Positions 1-7,953 of a DNA stretch of 64,000 nucleotides are shown here, piece after piece. Position numbers and translations under genes: made by a program. This stretch comes from Brevibacterium antiquum CNRZ 918. GTDB lineage: Bacteria > Actinomycetota > Actinomycetes > Actinomycetales > Brevibacteriaceae. The stretch is from the NCBI RefSeq assembly GCF_900169145.1, contig NZ_FXZD01000004.1, positions 1 through 64,000 of the forward strand, written 5' to 3'. Within the stretch, counting starts at the first letter, position 1, and each line of letters opens with the position of its first letter. Below the pieces are notes generated by a model, which worked only from the letters and a program-made list of their open reading frames with translations, was not told the DNA's origin and did not search any database.

Positions 1-108
1 TGGAAACGTCCTTGTCGACCATGACCCCATCGTCGTCGTGTCTATGTCCCCGGGTGAAGAGTCTGGCGGGGAAATTTATGTGAGGCACGACCCTTGGCTA
101 CGCGGGGA

Positions 109-279
109 CTATCTATGAGTCTCGTCGTTCCCGTGCGGATGGAGCCGCCCGGCGGTAAGCTGGGCATGTGCGACGGCAGCGATCTTGTCGGCGAGAGGGG
201 CTTCGATCGCGAGTGGCACGTAGATGGCACGAGCGGCCATTGGAGTTGGAGGATCCGCAGGATTTCCGCCTCTCATCAG
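109..279 (-). CDS. possible small protein or C-terminal gene fragment
   Basis: An open frame of about 56 codons ends in TAG at 109-111. Its last 43 codons use G or C in most third positions and read as a plausible, partly amphipathic protein end (..LADKIAAVAHAQLTAG..). Starts at 279 (ATG) or 240 (ATG) are possible, but neither has a Shine-Dalgarno sequence. I do not recognise the family. It lies downstream of a strong terminator on the same strand, so it would need its own promoter. It could be a real small protein, a remnant of a longer gene, or chance; the codon pattern is the only support. Confidence 0.25.
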   Translation of the reverse strand: MMRGGNPADPPTPMAARAIYVPLAIEAPLADKIAAVAHAQLTAGRLHPHGNDETHR

Positions 280-380
280 GGAGGACGAGGACTGGGCATC
301 CCGAGAGAACAAGAACTGGGACTTCTGATTTGAAGACCGCGACTTCTCTCCTGGTTCGCATCTGATCCAGGCTGAGATGC

Positions 381-428
381 GAAAGAGCGCCCCGTCTGAA
401 CTTATAGGTACTGACGGGGCGCTCTTTC
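381..428. terminator. strong intrinsic terminator
   Basis: A perfect 16-bp inverted repeat (arms 381-396 and 413-428, 16-nt loop) begins GAAAGAGCGCCCC and closes with GGGGCGCTCTTTC. On both strands the stem ends in a short T-rich run, so it may work in either direction. It sits about 100 bp downstream of the minus-strand FUSC gene and probably ends that transcript. Apart from this hairpin and the weak small frame, positions 1-526 hold nothing I can identify. Confidence 0.85.
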
Positions 429-526
429 GTGCTCGGAAGTCTGCGGGTCTCTCTGAGGTTCTCGCGGACGTTCGTTACGCAGTGCCGTTCAGCGGCAGGT
501 GACTCGTGGCAATAGGCCTATTGCGC

Positions 527-1642
527 TCAGCTCGACTCGCGCGCCTCTCGTGCGGAGGCGACGTCGTCGACGATCGCGGAAATATGCTGCATGCTCGCGA
601 TCAGCGAACCGTAGAGAGCCCAAGAGTGCTCGGGCAGACCGTCATCGTCGGCCATGTTCACAGACAGCTGTTCGAGCCGCTTGAAGATCGGTTCGACTTC
701 CGCATCGGGGTCGGCAATCGATCGACCTGCGTCCCGGACGATGGACGTCCACTGTTCGCGAAAGCGGGTGTCCCATTCGCCGTCTTCATAAGATCCCTCG
801 CGCAGAGTCCGAGTCAGATGGCGCAGATGGGAGATGCCTTCATCCACCCGCTGCAGGATGTTCTCGTAGCTGGCATCCTTTGGCGATATCTGAGTATCCC
901 GAGTTTCGCCCGATGGAGTTCGCTTCCGGCGCAGACGATCACGTGGATTTGCCCGTTGGCTCTCACGGGCGAACTTGACCGACTGCCACGCCGAGTTCAA
1001 CTCTTGGCTCATCGATTCGGTCTGTTGGAACCAGTCATCGGCATTGGCAGTGTCCCACTCCTCGTCCAGTTCATCTGCCATGTCGACCAACATGTCGCCC
1101 ATGCGCCTGTTGATACTGTCGACGTACCGTGCTGCCTGCTGATCCCGCAGGGGTGGAATCACAAGGAGGTTGACCACGATGCCGACGGCAATGCCCAAGC
1201 AGAGTTCCAAGATGCGTTCCCCAAGCAGAGGCTGTTGACTGTCGAAGCCACTGCCGAGGACGAAGATTCCTGTAGTCGCAATCGCCACGCCTTCATCGCG
1301 TATCCAGGGCAGACGCGCAGCGGCGAGCCCGACTAGCAGCGCGAGAGCAAACGTCGGGATGCTCACTCCCAGGTAGTTGCCGATGACGAAGGACAAGGCA
1401 ACACCGAGAGTTGAGGCGATCGTCGACTGTGCTCCGCGAGACAGTGAGCGGTGGACGGTGGCATGTACTGTCAGCAGCGCCGCCCACGGCGCCAGGAATG
1501 GCATCGGCGAGTTCAGGACAGTATCCGACAGCCACCAAGCGGCGGTTGCCGCGATGACGGTCTTGACGATCTGAAGCAGATCGGTCACAAAATCAGGACG
1601 CTTGGCCAACAGCGGAACCTTCTGCTGAGTATCTTCCGGCAT
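527..1642 (-). CDS. FUSC / aromatic acid exporter-type membrane protein
   Basis: Predicted inner-membrane protein of 371 residues. The N-terminal half carries about five hydrophobic segments with the short-loop pattern of FUSC/ArAE proteins (..WWLSDTVLNSPMPFLAPWAALL..), ending near residue 165 at a VNLLVIPPL-type helix. The rest is a charged cytoplasmic domain, partly coiled coil, with many Asp/Glu and Arg. Family members are implicated in efflux of aromatic acids or related solutes; the substrate here is unknown. ATG at 1642 is chosen because GGGGAGGA lies 6 nt upstream; a start nine codons earlier lacks this. The gene stands alone, and two direct repeats upstream may be its operator. Confidence 0.75.
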   Translation of the reverse strand: MPEDTQQKVPLLAKRPDFVTDLLQIVKTVIAATAAWWLSDTVLNSPMPFLAPWAALLTVHATVHRSLSRGAQSTIASTLGVALSFVIGNYLGVSIPTFALALLVGLAAARLPWIRDEGVAIATTGIFVLGSGFDSQQPLLGERILELCLGIAVGIVVNLLVIPPLRDQQAARYVDSINRRMGDMLVDMADELDEEWDTANADDWFQQTESMSQELNSAWQSVKFARESQRANPRDRLRRKRTPSGETRDTQISPKDASYENILQRVDEGISHLRHLTRTLREGSYEDGEWDTRFREQWTSIVRDAGRSIADPDAEVEPIFKRLEQLSVNMADDDGLPEHSWALYGSLIASMQHISAIVDDVASAREARESS

Positions 1643-1712
1643 GGGTCCTCCCCTTCGAACCGAGTGCATGAAGCCCCAACCCTACAAGAAACGAAGAAGC
1701 AACCAACCTGTC

Positions 1713-1741
1713 GTTGTTCGTACGGGAAGTGTTGTTCGTAC
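1713..1741. repeat. two direct repeats upstream of the FUSC gene
   Basis: The 11-mer GTTGTTCGTAC occurs at 1713-1723 and again at 1731-1741, 18 bp apart start to start (close to two helical turns). On the minus strand the element reads GTACGAACAAC and lies 70-100 bp before the FUSC start at 1642. That position and spacing suit tandem binding sites for a regulator. No regulator gene is adjacent, so this role is inferred. Confidence 0.45.
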
Positions 1742-2176
1742 AGGAGCGGTAGACCTGAAAGAGATGCGGAAACGGGAGAGGTCGACACGGGTGATCGAGG
1801 AATCTCAGCGCCCAGCAGATCGAGATCGGGGACTGCGTGAGTATGGCCAACTGTGGGATCTGCTCGACCGAGTGGAGGACCAGCGGCGAACCGCCGTCGA
1901 CGTCGACGAGCTGACTTCGGAGGTGGAAGGGGTTCTTCGAAACACTGGAGGCCCACTACGACACAGAGAGGGTCCCTCTCCGGCGGGCGGCACGATTCTC
2001 GAGGACCGCCTCGGCGAGGAGATCTTCGGGAACATGAAATCGCCCGACATTCCGACAGGATGGACCTGTGAAATGTCGGGCAGGAGTCTGACCTCAGCGA
2101 TTCTCGCTCTGCTTAAAACCCAGCAGAGAAGAGAATCAGCCGAACGGTCTGAAGCGTCTCCAGACGGCTGTTGCGC
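1742..2176. other. intergenic stretch without a convincing gene
   Basis: A long plus-strand open frame crosses this stretch, but its composition shifts between frames and it overlaps the small minus-strand gene that follows. Short pieces with coding-like composition occur in different frames around 1840-2040, which could mean a decayed gene I cannot name. A 10-bp hairpin (GCCCGACATT at 2042-2051 with AATGTCGGGC at 2072-2081, with a small inner ACAGG/CCTGT stem) lacks a T tract. It could terminate or regulate the small gene at 2177-2344. Confidence 0.4.
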
Positions 2177-2344
2177 TCAGGCAGCAGCCAGCGGCGTGAT
2201 CTCACGCAGCGATGAACCGGTGAACAGCACGACGCGGCCGGTGATATCACTGATCGTGATCTTTCCGTTGCGGGTGCTGATCTTTGGATCGATCAGTCCT
2301 GCATGCTCAATGGCACGCTGGACCCATTGTGGGAACTGAGTCAT
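2177..2344 (-). CDS. small conserved-looking protein, 55 aa
   Basis: The reading frame starts with ATG at 2344 and ends with TGA at 2177-2179. It is preceded by a near-perfect ribosome binding site (AAGGGAGGG, about 3 nt before ATG). The product begins MTQFPQWVQRAIEHAG and ends ..SLREITPLAAA. An N-terminal amphipathic helix (Trp and hydrophobics spaced along it) is followed by a strand-rich part (GKITISDITGRVVLFTG) that reads like a small beta hairpin. No Cys, no membrane segment. I do not recognise a family. The strong RBS and sensible codon use make it likely real although it is under 60 codons. Confidence 0.6.
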   Translation of the reverse strand: MTQFPQWVQRAIEHAGLIDPKISTRNGKITISDITGRVVLFTGSSLREITPLAAA

Positions 2345-2715
2345 CGTTCCCTCCCTTCTTGCTTACTTCGTCGAACGGCATGCATCAACGCACGTCATTC
2401 TCATTGTTTTCCTGGTGGCGACGGGGTAGTCGCCGAGGTGCAGGCAGCCACCCGAGAAAGTCGGATACGGACCTGCTGAGATGTCACCGTGGTGTGGGTT
2501 GATCCTTCACGGTGGGGGATCTGCGATTCGAAGTGAGACAGTGTCCGTGGCGAATCATTTGCAATGTCGAACCTGGATCTGAGCTGTCATCATGAGCGAA
2601 GTGTCATCGTGCTCAGTGGATCAGATGGTTCAATGAAGCCGGACGACTTCGAACGCAAGATATTAGCTTAACCGCATCCGGAATGAGAAGTCAAAACGGT
2701 GGTGTGGAAAGCCGA
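2345..2715. other. intergenic, no gene seen
   Basis: No frame with a ribosome binding site or coding-like composition was found between the small gene and the tandem repeat. A 7-bp hairpin (CACCGTG 2485-2491 with CACGGTG 2508-2514) is present but unremarkable. The promoter of the small gene should lie in the first 100 bp on the minus strand. Confidence 0.5.
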
Positions 2716-2787
2716 AACCGTGTGCAGCAGCACGACGCCAACCGTGTGCAGCAGCACGACGCCAACCGTGTGCAGGAGCACGACGCC
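2716..2787. repeat. three tandem 24-bp repeats
   Basis: A 24-bp unit (starting AACCGTGTGCAGCAGCACGA) is repeated three times at 2716-2739, 2740-2763 and 2764-2787. The third copy differs by one base (CAG to GAG). The unit is a multiple of three and leaves open frames on both strands, but no start or ribosome binding site supports a gene. It lies just 3' of the carboxypeptidase gene, which ends at 2841, so it is in that gene's downstream region. Confidence 0.9.
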
Positions 2788-2840
2788 AGGAGAAGCCGGG
2801 CTGGGGAGCGACGCAGTCTGAGTCTGTCGGGTGAGGGCGT

Positions 2841-4103
2841 TCAGCGGGAGGACTTGCCCCGGCGCCACCTGATCATGATGATGAGCGCGGTGAGCAGCAG
2901 CGCTGCCGCAACCGTCAGCATGCCGGCGGGGAGCAGCTTCTCATTCGAGACGCCGAAGGTCTCTGCCGAAGCCTTGGAACCGGATGCCTCTGCACCTTCG
3001 CGCGAGTCCATATCGGTGCCGACGGAGGCAGTGTCTCCGGATGCGGCACCGCCGGCATCGCTGTTGCTTTCCGAGGCCGTCGGAGCAGGACTCGGCGTGA
3101 TGGTCTGACCAATCGGGATCGTCTGGAGCGACTTGGGATCCTTCTGGGCGAAGTCCCATTCGAGCAGGTCGACCGCGGCTTGGCGGGAGTTGTTGTCGAT
3201 GCCCAGCAGCGTCGCGACCACACGGTGGCCGTCGCGTTCGGCAACGGCGATATAGGCACCCTTGGCATGTCGGGTGAATCCGTTCTTCAGGCCGAGCCCA
3301 CCGTTGACCTCGCCGACGATCTTGGTGTGGTTCTGAATCTCATAGCCCTTGAACTTCTTCTTAGTGACCGGGTTCTTGCCACCTGGGAATTTGAAGGTTT
3401 CGGTGTCGATGATGCCCATCAGGTAGTCGTCCTCGCACACCGCCCACGCCAGCTTCATCATGTCTGAGACCGTCATGTATTGGTTCTTGTCGTCGAGACC
3501 CGAGGTGTTCGCTGCGTGAGTGTTCGTCATCCCCAGCTCCGCGGCCTTCTCGTTCATCAGCGCCACGGCCTTCTCCTGGCCACCGGCGGCCCGGCCGAGC
3601 GCGTTCGCGGCATCATTGGCGCTCGACATCAGCATCGCATGGAAGAGCAGATCGACGCTGTACTTGTTCTTCTGCATGAGACCGACCTTGGTGCCGTCGA
3701 TCTCCATGTCCTCGAACTCTGCCTCGACCTTCTGCTTGGGATCGTCGAGCACGTCGACAAGAGCAAGAGCGGTCAGGAGCTTGATCGTCGAGGCAGGTGC
3801 GTGCTTCTTATCGATCTCGTGCGCGGCTTGGATTTCACCCGTGTCGAGGTCTCCCACCAGCCACGCTGTGCCCACCGGTGTCGGCGGCTTCGCTCCATCG
3901 CCGAGGTCGGCCGGAGTTTCGTAGACCTTCTCCTGCTTCTCATCCGGTTTGTGATCAGCTTGTGAGGCCCCGGGGGAGAGGACCAGCTGAGCGCCGATGA
4001 GCAGAAGCGCGAGGCCGGCGCTGACGATGAAACGCATTCCCGTGCCGAACGAACGCGGGGCAGCTGTCGGCAGTGACACAGAGGAAGGGCGGGTAGAACG
4101 CAT
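2841..4103 (-). CDS. D-alanyl-D-alanine carboxypeptidase (serine-type PBP, S11 family)
   Basis: Removes the terminal D-Ala from peptidoglycan stem peptides outside the membrane. With start 4103 (420 aa) an N-terminal signal/anchor spans about residues 24-48. The catalytic SxxK is S105-TI-K108 and the SxN motif is S161-A-N163. The third motif, usually KTG, reads K273-N-G275. After a Ser/Ala-rich linker a C-terminal hydrophobic helix and RWRRGK tail anchor the protein. ATG 4103 is preferred over GTG 4109: a -10 element TAGACT lies exactly 7 nt upstream and there is no Shine-Dalgarno sequence, suggesting a leaderless mRNA. It is monocistronic, downstream of the sdh operon terminator. Confidence 0.9.
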   Translation of the reverse strand: MRSTRPSSVSLPTAAPRSFGTGMRFIVSAGLALLLIGAQLVLSPGASQADHKPDEKQEKVYETPADLGDGAKPPTPVGTAWLVGDLDTGEIQAAHEIDKKHAPASTIKLLTALALVDVLDDPKQKVEAEFEDMEIDGTKVGLMQKNKYSVDLLFHAMLMSSANDAANALGRAAGGQEKAVALMNEKAAELGMTNTHAANTSGLDDKNQYMTVSDMMKLAWAVCEDDYLMGIIDTETFKFPGGKNPVTKKKFKGYEIQNHTKIVGEVNGGLGLKNGFTRHAKGAYIAVAERDGHRVVATLLGIDNNSRQAAVDLLEWDFAQKDPKSLQTIPIGQTITPSPAPTASESNSDAGGAASGDTASVGTDMDSREGAEASGSKASAETFGVSNEKLLPAGMLTVAAALLLTALIIMIRWRRGKSSR

Positions 4104-4185
4104 GCGCACCAGTCTACGACTGCCGGGAAATCGATATCTTCAGGATCGACTGTGCGAAGACGCACTGCCCAGCCGGGAACGCGAA

Positions 4186-4218
4186 AGGCGGCCGTACACG
4201 TAAAGTGCACGACCGCCT
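4186..4218 (-). terminator. terminator of the sdhCDAB operon
   Basis: Arms 4186-4199 (AGGCGGCCGTACAC) and 4205-4218 (GTGCACGACCGCCT) form a 14-bp stem with two mismatches and a 5-nt loop, 20 bp past the sdhB stop. On the minus strand it is followed by TTTC. The T run is short, so this is likely but not certain. Confidence 0.6.
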
Positions 4219-4238
4219 CGGCGATTCAGATGATCAGA

Positions 4239-5036
4239 TCAGAATGCGCGCTGCAGGACTGCCTGCTTCACCTCGGCGATGGCCTTGGTGATTTCGATGC
4301 CACGAGGGCAGGCCTCGGTGCAGTTGAAGGTGGTGCGGCAACGCCACACGCCTTCCTTGTCGTTGAGGATCTCCAGGCGCATGTCTCCGCCTTCGTCGCG
4401 CGAATCGAAGATGAAACGGTGCGCGTTGACGATGGCTGCTGGGCCGAAGTACTGGCCATCGGTCCAGAACACAGGGCACGACGAGGTGCACGCGGCGCAG
4501 AGGATGCACTTGGTGGTGTCGTCGAAGGCCTCACGTTCCTCGGCCGACTGCAGACGCTCACGCGTCGGCTCGTGGCCGGAGGTGATGAGGAAGGGCATGA
4601 CCTCACGGTAGGACTGGAAGAAGGGCTCCATGTCGACGATGAGGTCCTTCTCCAGAGGCAGACCCTTGATCGCTTCGATGGTGATCGTCTTGGACGTGTC
4701 AAGATCCTTGAGCAGGGTCTTGCAGGCCAGACGGTTGCGGCCGTTGATGCGCATGGCATCGGAGCCGCACACGCCGTGGGCACATGAGCGGCGGAAGGAC
4801 AGCGAACCGTCGGTCTCCCACTTGATCTTGTGCAAGGCGTCCAGGACACGGTCGGTGCCGTACATGGTGACCTTGTACTCCTCCCAATGCGCCTCTTCGT
4901 CCTGTTCGGGATCGAAGCGTGCGATCTGGAAGGTGCAGTCGAACGACGGGATCGAACCGCTGTCACCGGCCACGTGGTCGGGCAGGTCGATCTTCGAGGC
5001 CGGCTCCGGGGTTTCGGTTGAGGTATCGGTGCTCAT
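4239..5036 (-). CDS. sdhB: succinate dehydrogenase iron-sulfur subunit
   Basis: Passes electrons from the FAD of SdhA through three Fe-S clusters to the membrane quinone site. In 265 residues the [2Fe-2S] ligands are C85, C90 and C105 in a typical ..HGVCGSDAMRINGRN.. segment. The [4Fe-4S]/[3Fe-4S] clusters use C177/C180/C183/C187 and C233/C239/C243. Length and motif order match the family. Its ATG overlaps the sdhA stop by one base (TGATG), implying translational coupling. It is the last gene of sdhC-sdhD-sdhA-sdhB and is followed by a hairpin terminator. Confidence 0.97.
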   Translation of the reverse strand: MSTDTSTETPEPASKIDLPDHVAGDSGSIPSFDCTFQIARFDPEQDEEAHWEEYKVTMYGTDRVLDALHKIKWETDGSLSFRRSCAHGVCGSDAMRINGRNRLACKTLLKDLDTSKTITIEAIKGLPLEKDLIVDMEPFFQSYREVMPFLITSGHEPTRERLQSAEEREAFDDTTKCILCAACTSSCPVFWTDGQYFGPAAIVNAHRFIFDSRDEGGDMRLEILNDKEGVWRCRTTFNCTEACPRGIEITKAIAEVKQAVLQRAF

Positions 5037-6796
5037 CAGTACTTACGCTCCATCGGCTGGTAACGGGTGACGATGACGGGCTTCGTCTCCAGACGCATGC
5101 CCTTGATGCCGTCGGTCTCGGAATCAGGATCGAGGTACGTCATCGTGTGATGCATGAATCCTTCGTCGTCACGATCCGGGAAGTCCTCCCGGAAGTGCCC
5201 ACCGCGTGATTCCTTACGGTGGATGGCGGCGACGGAGATGACCTCGGCGAGTTCGAGCAGGAAGTTCAGCTCGACAGCCTCAAGGAGGTCCAGGTTGAAG
5301 CGCTTGCCACGGTCCTGGATGCCGACGTTGCTGTAACGTTCACGCAGTTTCGCGATCTCGTCGAGTGCTTCGCGCAGGGTCTCATCGGTGCGGAAGACCT
5401 GGACATTGGCGTCCATGAGCTCCTGCAGATCCTTGCGAATGGCACCAATGCGTTCGGTGCCGTCCGAGGTCCGCATCTTCTCGAGCAGTGCGACGGTGTC
5501 GTTCTCGGCAGCCTCTGGCAGCTCGACGAAGTCAGCGGTCTTCGAATACTCCGCGGCGGCGATGCCGGCGCGCTTGCCGAAGACGTTGATGTCAAGCAGC
5601 GAGTTCGTGCCCAGGCGGTTCGAGCCGTGCACGGACACGCAGGCGACCTCACCGGCGGCGAAGAGGCCGGGGATGACGTTGTCGTTGTCAGCCAGCACCT
5701 CGGCGCCGATGTTGGTCGGAATGCCGCCCATGGCGTAGTGCGCGGTCGGGAAGACCGGCACGGGCTCCGTGTAGGGCTCCACACCGAGGTAGGTGCGGGC
5801 GAACTCGGTGATGTCAGGCAGCTTCGCATCGATGTGCGCGGGCTCGAGGTGAGTGAGGTCGAGCAGGACATAGTCCTTGTTCGGGCCACAGCCGCGACCT
5901 TCGCGCACCTCGTTGGCCATGGAACGAGCCACAATGTCACGAGGAGCAAGGTCCTTGATCGTCGGGGCGTAGCGCTCCATGAAGCGCTCACCCTCGGAGT
6001 TGCGCAGGATCGCACCTTCACCGCGGGCGGCCTCGGAGAGCAGGATGCCCAGACCGGCCAGACCGGTCGGGTGGAACTGGAAGAACTCCATGTCCTCGAG
6101 CGGGATGCCCCGGTTGTAGGCCACGGCCATGCCGTCACCGGTCAGGGTGTGCGCGTTCGAGGTGGTCTTGAAGACCTTGCCCACGCCGCCGGTGGCAAAG
6201 ACGACCGACTTGGCCTGGAACAGGTGGATCTCGCCAGTTGCCAGTTCGTAGGCGACGACACCCGCCGGACGCCGGACCCCGTCGACCTCGGTCATGGCCA
6301 GGTCGAGGACGTAGAACTCGTTGTAGAACTCGACGCCGTGCTTGACGCAGTTCTGGTAGAGAGTCTGGAGGATCATGTGACCGGTGCGGTCAGCCGCGTA
6401 GCAGGAGCGACGGACCGGGGACTTGCCGTGGTCACGGGTGTGACCACCGAAGCGACGCTGATCGATCTTGCCTTCGGGGGTCCTGTTGAAGGGCAGCCCC
6501 ATCTTCTCAAGATCGAGGACGGCGTCGATGGCTTCCTTGGCCATCACCTCGGCGGCGTCCTGGTCAACCAGGTAGTCACCGCCCTTGACGGTGTCGAAGG
6601 TGTGCCATTCCCAGTTGTCCTCTTCCACGTTCGCCAGTGCGGCGCACATGCCGCCCTGGGCCGCACCGGTGTGCGAGCGGGTGGGGTAGAGCTTGGTCAG
6701 GACTGCGGTTCGGGCGCGCTGGCCCGATTCGATCGCTGCACGCATCCCGGCGCCACCGGCACCGACGATGATGACGTCGTATTGATGTACCTGCAT
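5036..6796 (-). CDS. sdhA: succinate dehydrogenase flavoprotein subunit
   Basis: Oxidises succinate to fumarate using covalently bound FAD (TCA cycle and respiratory complex II). The 586-residue protein has an N-terminal Rossmann GAGGAGM motif near residue 12. The FAD-linking His lies in ..SHTGAAQGGM.. near residue 42, and the substrate region includes ..FQFHPTGL.. and a conserved ..HGSNRLGTNSL.. near residue 390. ATG at 6796 has GAAGGAG upstream. It lies 10 bp after sdhD and overlaps sdhB by one base. Length and motifs are normal. Confidence 0.98.
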   Translation of the reverse strand: MQVHQYDVIIVGAGGAGMRAAIESGQRARTAVLTKLYPTRSHTGAAQGGMCAALANVEEDNWEWHTFDTVKGGDYLVDQDAAEVMAKEAIDAVLDLEKMGLPFNRTPEGKIDQRRFGGHTRDHGKSPVRRSCYAADRTGHMILQTLYQNCVKHGVEFYNEFYVLDLAMTEVDGVRRPAGVVAYELATGEIHLFQAKSVVFATGGVGKVFKTTSNAHTLTGDGMAVAYNRGIPLEDMEFFQFHPTGLAGLGILLSEAARGEGAILRNSEGERFMERYAPTIKDLAPRDIVARSMANEVREGRGCGPNKDYVLLDLTHLEPAHIDAKLPDITEFARTYLGVEPYTEPVPVFPTAHYAMGGIPTNIGAEVLADNDNVIPGLFAAGEVACVSVHGSNRLGTNSLLDINVFGKRAGIAAAEYSKTADFVELPEAAENDTVALLEKMRTSDGTERIGAIRKDLQELMDANVQVFRTDETLREALDEIAKLRERYSNVGIQDRGKRFNLDLLEAVELNFLLELAEVISVAAIHRKESRGGHFREDFPDRDDEGFMHHTMTYLDPDSETDGIKGMRLETKPVIVTRYQPMERKY

Positions 6797-6806
6797 GTTT
6801 CTCCTT

Positions 6807-7259
6807 CTATGCGGCCGAGCAGAACGACGCCAGCAATGCGGGGTCGGCTCCGGCCGGGCAGGGATCGAATGTGAAGATGACGAGCGTGCCGAGCACGATG
6901 ACGATGACCGAGGCGAGGTAGAGGATCACCTGGAGAGCCATCCTGGTGCCGGGCTTCTCGGCATAGTCCATGATGATGGTGCGCAGGCCGTTGGTGCCGT
7001 GCAGCATTGCCAGCCACAGCATCAGCAGATCCCAGATCTGCCAGAACGGGCTGGCCCATTTGCCGGCCACGAACCCGAAGTCAATGGCCTGGACGCCTTC
7101 TCCGACCCACAGGTTCACGAAGAGGTGACCGAAGATGAGGATGACGAGGACGACGCCGGAGATGCGCATGAACAGCCACGCGAACATCTCGAACTTCGAA
7201 CGTGTTGATTTGTGGCGCGAGTAGCCGGTGCGCGGAGCCGGGATCGATGTTGTGCTCAT
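6807..7259 (-). CDS. sdhD: succinate dehydrogenase membrane anchor subunit
   Basis: A 150-residue hydrophobic protein with three predicted transmembrane helices. The first begins near residue 28 (..FAWLFMRISGVVLVILIFGHLFVN..) and carries a conserved Arg-Ile-Ser and a His that can contribute to haem or quinone binding. With SdhC it anchors the SdhAB head. The order (second gene, before sdhA) and the GGAGG site before ATG 7259 support the call. Only one base separates it from sdhC. Confidence 0.9.
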   Translation of the reverse strand: MSTTSIPAPRTGYSRHKSTRSKFEMFAWLFMRISGVVLVILIFGHLFVNLWVGEGVQAIDFGFVAGKWASPFWQIWDLLMLWLAMLHGTNGLRTIIMDYAEKPGTRMALQVILYLASVIVIVLGTLVIFTFDPCPAGADPALLASFCSAA

Positions 7260-7260
7260 G

Positions 7261-7638
7261 TCATCCTCCGAACGTGTGCATCAGCTGGCGGGGGATGAAG
7301 GCGATCATGATGATGAGCCATACGACGATGACTCCCCAGAACAGCTTCTTCTGATTTTTCGGTCCACTCTTGGAGAAGTCGACGAGAATGACGCGAAGGC
7401 CGTTGAACGCATGGAATGCGATTGCGGCAACGAGTGCGATCTCGCCGATGGCCATGAACGGGGTCTTGTAAGTTCCGATCACGGCATTGTAGGCCTCGGG
7501 TGAGACGCGAACGAGTGCAGTATCGAGCACGTGGACCAACAGAAAGAAGAAGATTCCGACGCCTGTGACGCGATGCGCGACCCAGGACCACATTCCTTCA
7601 TTTCCTCGGTACAGAGTGCCCGTAGACGCTTTGGCCAC
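7261..7638 (-). CDS. sdhC: succinate dehydrogenase cytochrome b556 subunit
   Basis: First gene of the sdh operon, 125 residues with three predicted membrane helices. The typical N-terminal motif ..WSWVAHRVTGVGIFFFLLVH.. carries the Ser/Arg near the quinone site and a His in helix 1. A second conserved His lies in ..AIAFHAFNGLRV... The start is GTG at 7638 with GGAGG 7 nt upstream; no in-frame ATG fits better. The operon promoter should lie between 7639 and about 7750. Confidence 0.92.
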   Translation of the reverse strand: MAKASTGTLYRGNEGMWSWVAHRVTGVGIFFFLLVHVLDTALVRVSPEAYNAVIGTYKTPFMAIGEIALVAAIAFHAFNGLRVILVDFSKSGPKNQKKLFWGVIVVWLIIMIAFIPRQLMHTFGG

Positions 7639-7953
7639 GGAGCATCCTCCATCTTGGATTAATCGACTGTGTACATCAAGAAACTACGCCGAACGCCGCC
7701 TGGTTGCCAGTCGAGCCACATCTGAGCGCGGTGGATCACATTAAGTTTCTGGCAGTTCCCTCACCGCCGTCATTCTCGGATGCGGCGGAGTTCAATTACA
7801 TCATAAGCGTATGTGGTAATTTTTCGCTCTGCCGGGCCGAACTGGTGAGTCGGGATCGTGGCCGAAGGTGGCCGGCTTTCCTCCGGTTCTCCTCACCCCG
7901 ACACGGCGGACAACATCGGTCAGTCGGTGCCCGAACTTTGAGACACTGATGAT
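7639..7953. promoter_or_regulatory. divergent promoter region between sdhC and manC
   Basis: This 315-bp non-coding stretch separates two divergent genes and must hold both promoters. It contains an imperfect inverted repeat, ATTACATCAT (7795-7804) against ATGTGGTAAT (7811-7820), 8 of 10 positions pairing with a 6-nt centre, a plausible operator. A weak -10 (GACACT, 7942-7947) lies 6 nt before the GTG of manC, suggesting a leaderless transcript. The regulator is unknown. Confidence 0.4.

Noticed and set aside
2042..2081. Hairpin GCCCGACATT / AATGTCGGGC as a riboswitch
   Set aside because: Short, no alternative stem or conserved core; at most a terminator or attenuator.
1641..2339. Plus-strand frame of 232 codons
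   Set aside because: Overlaps the FUSC promoter region and the 55-residue gene; composition changes along it and no ribosome binding site is present. Pieces could be relics but cannot be named.
5219..6874. Long plus-strand open frame opposite sdhA
   Set aside because: Antisense shadow of a conserved gene; composition is Val/Gly/Asp/His-rich as for reversed coding DNA.
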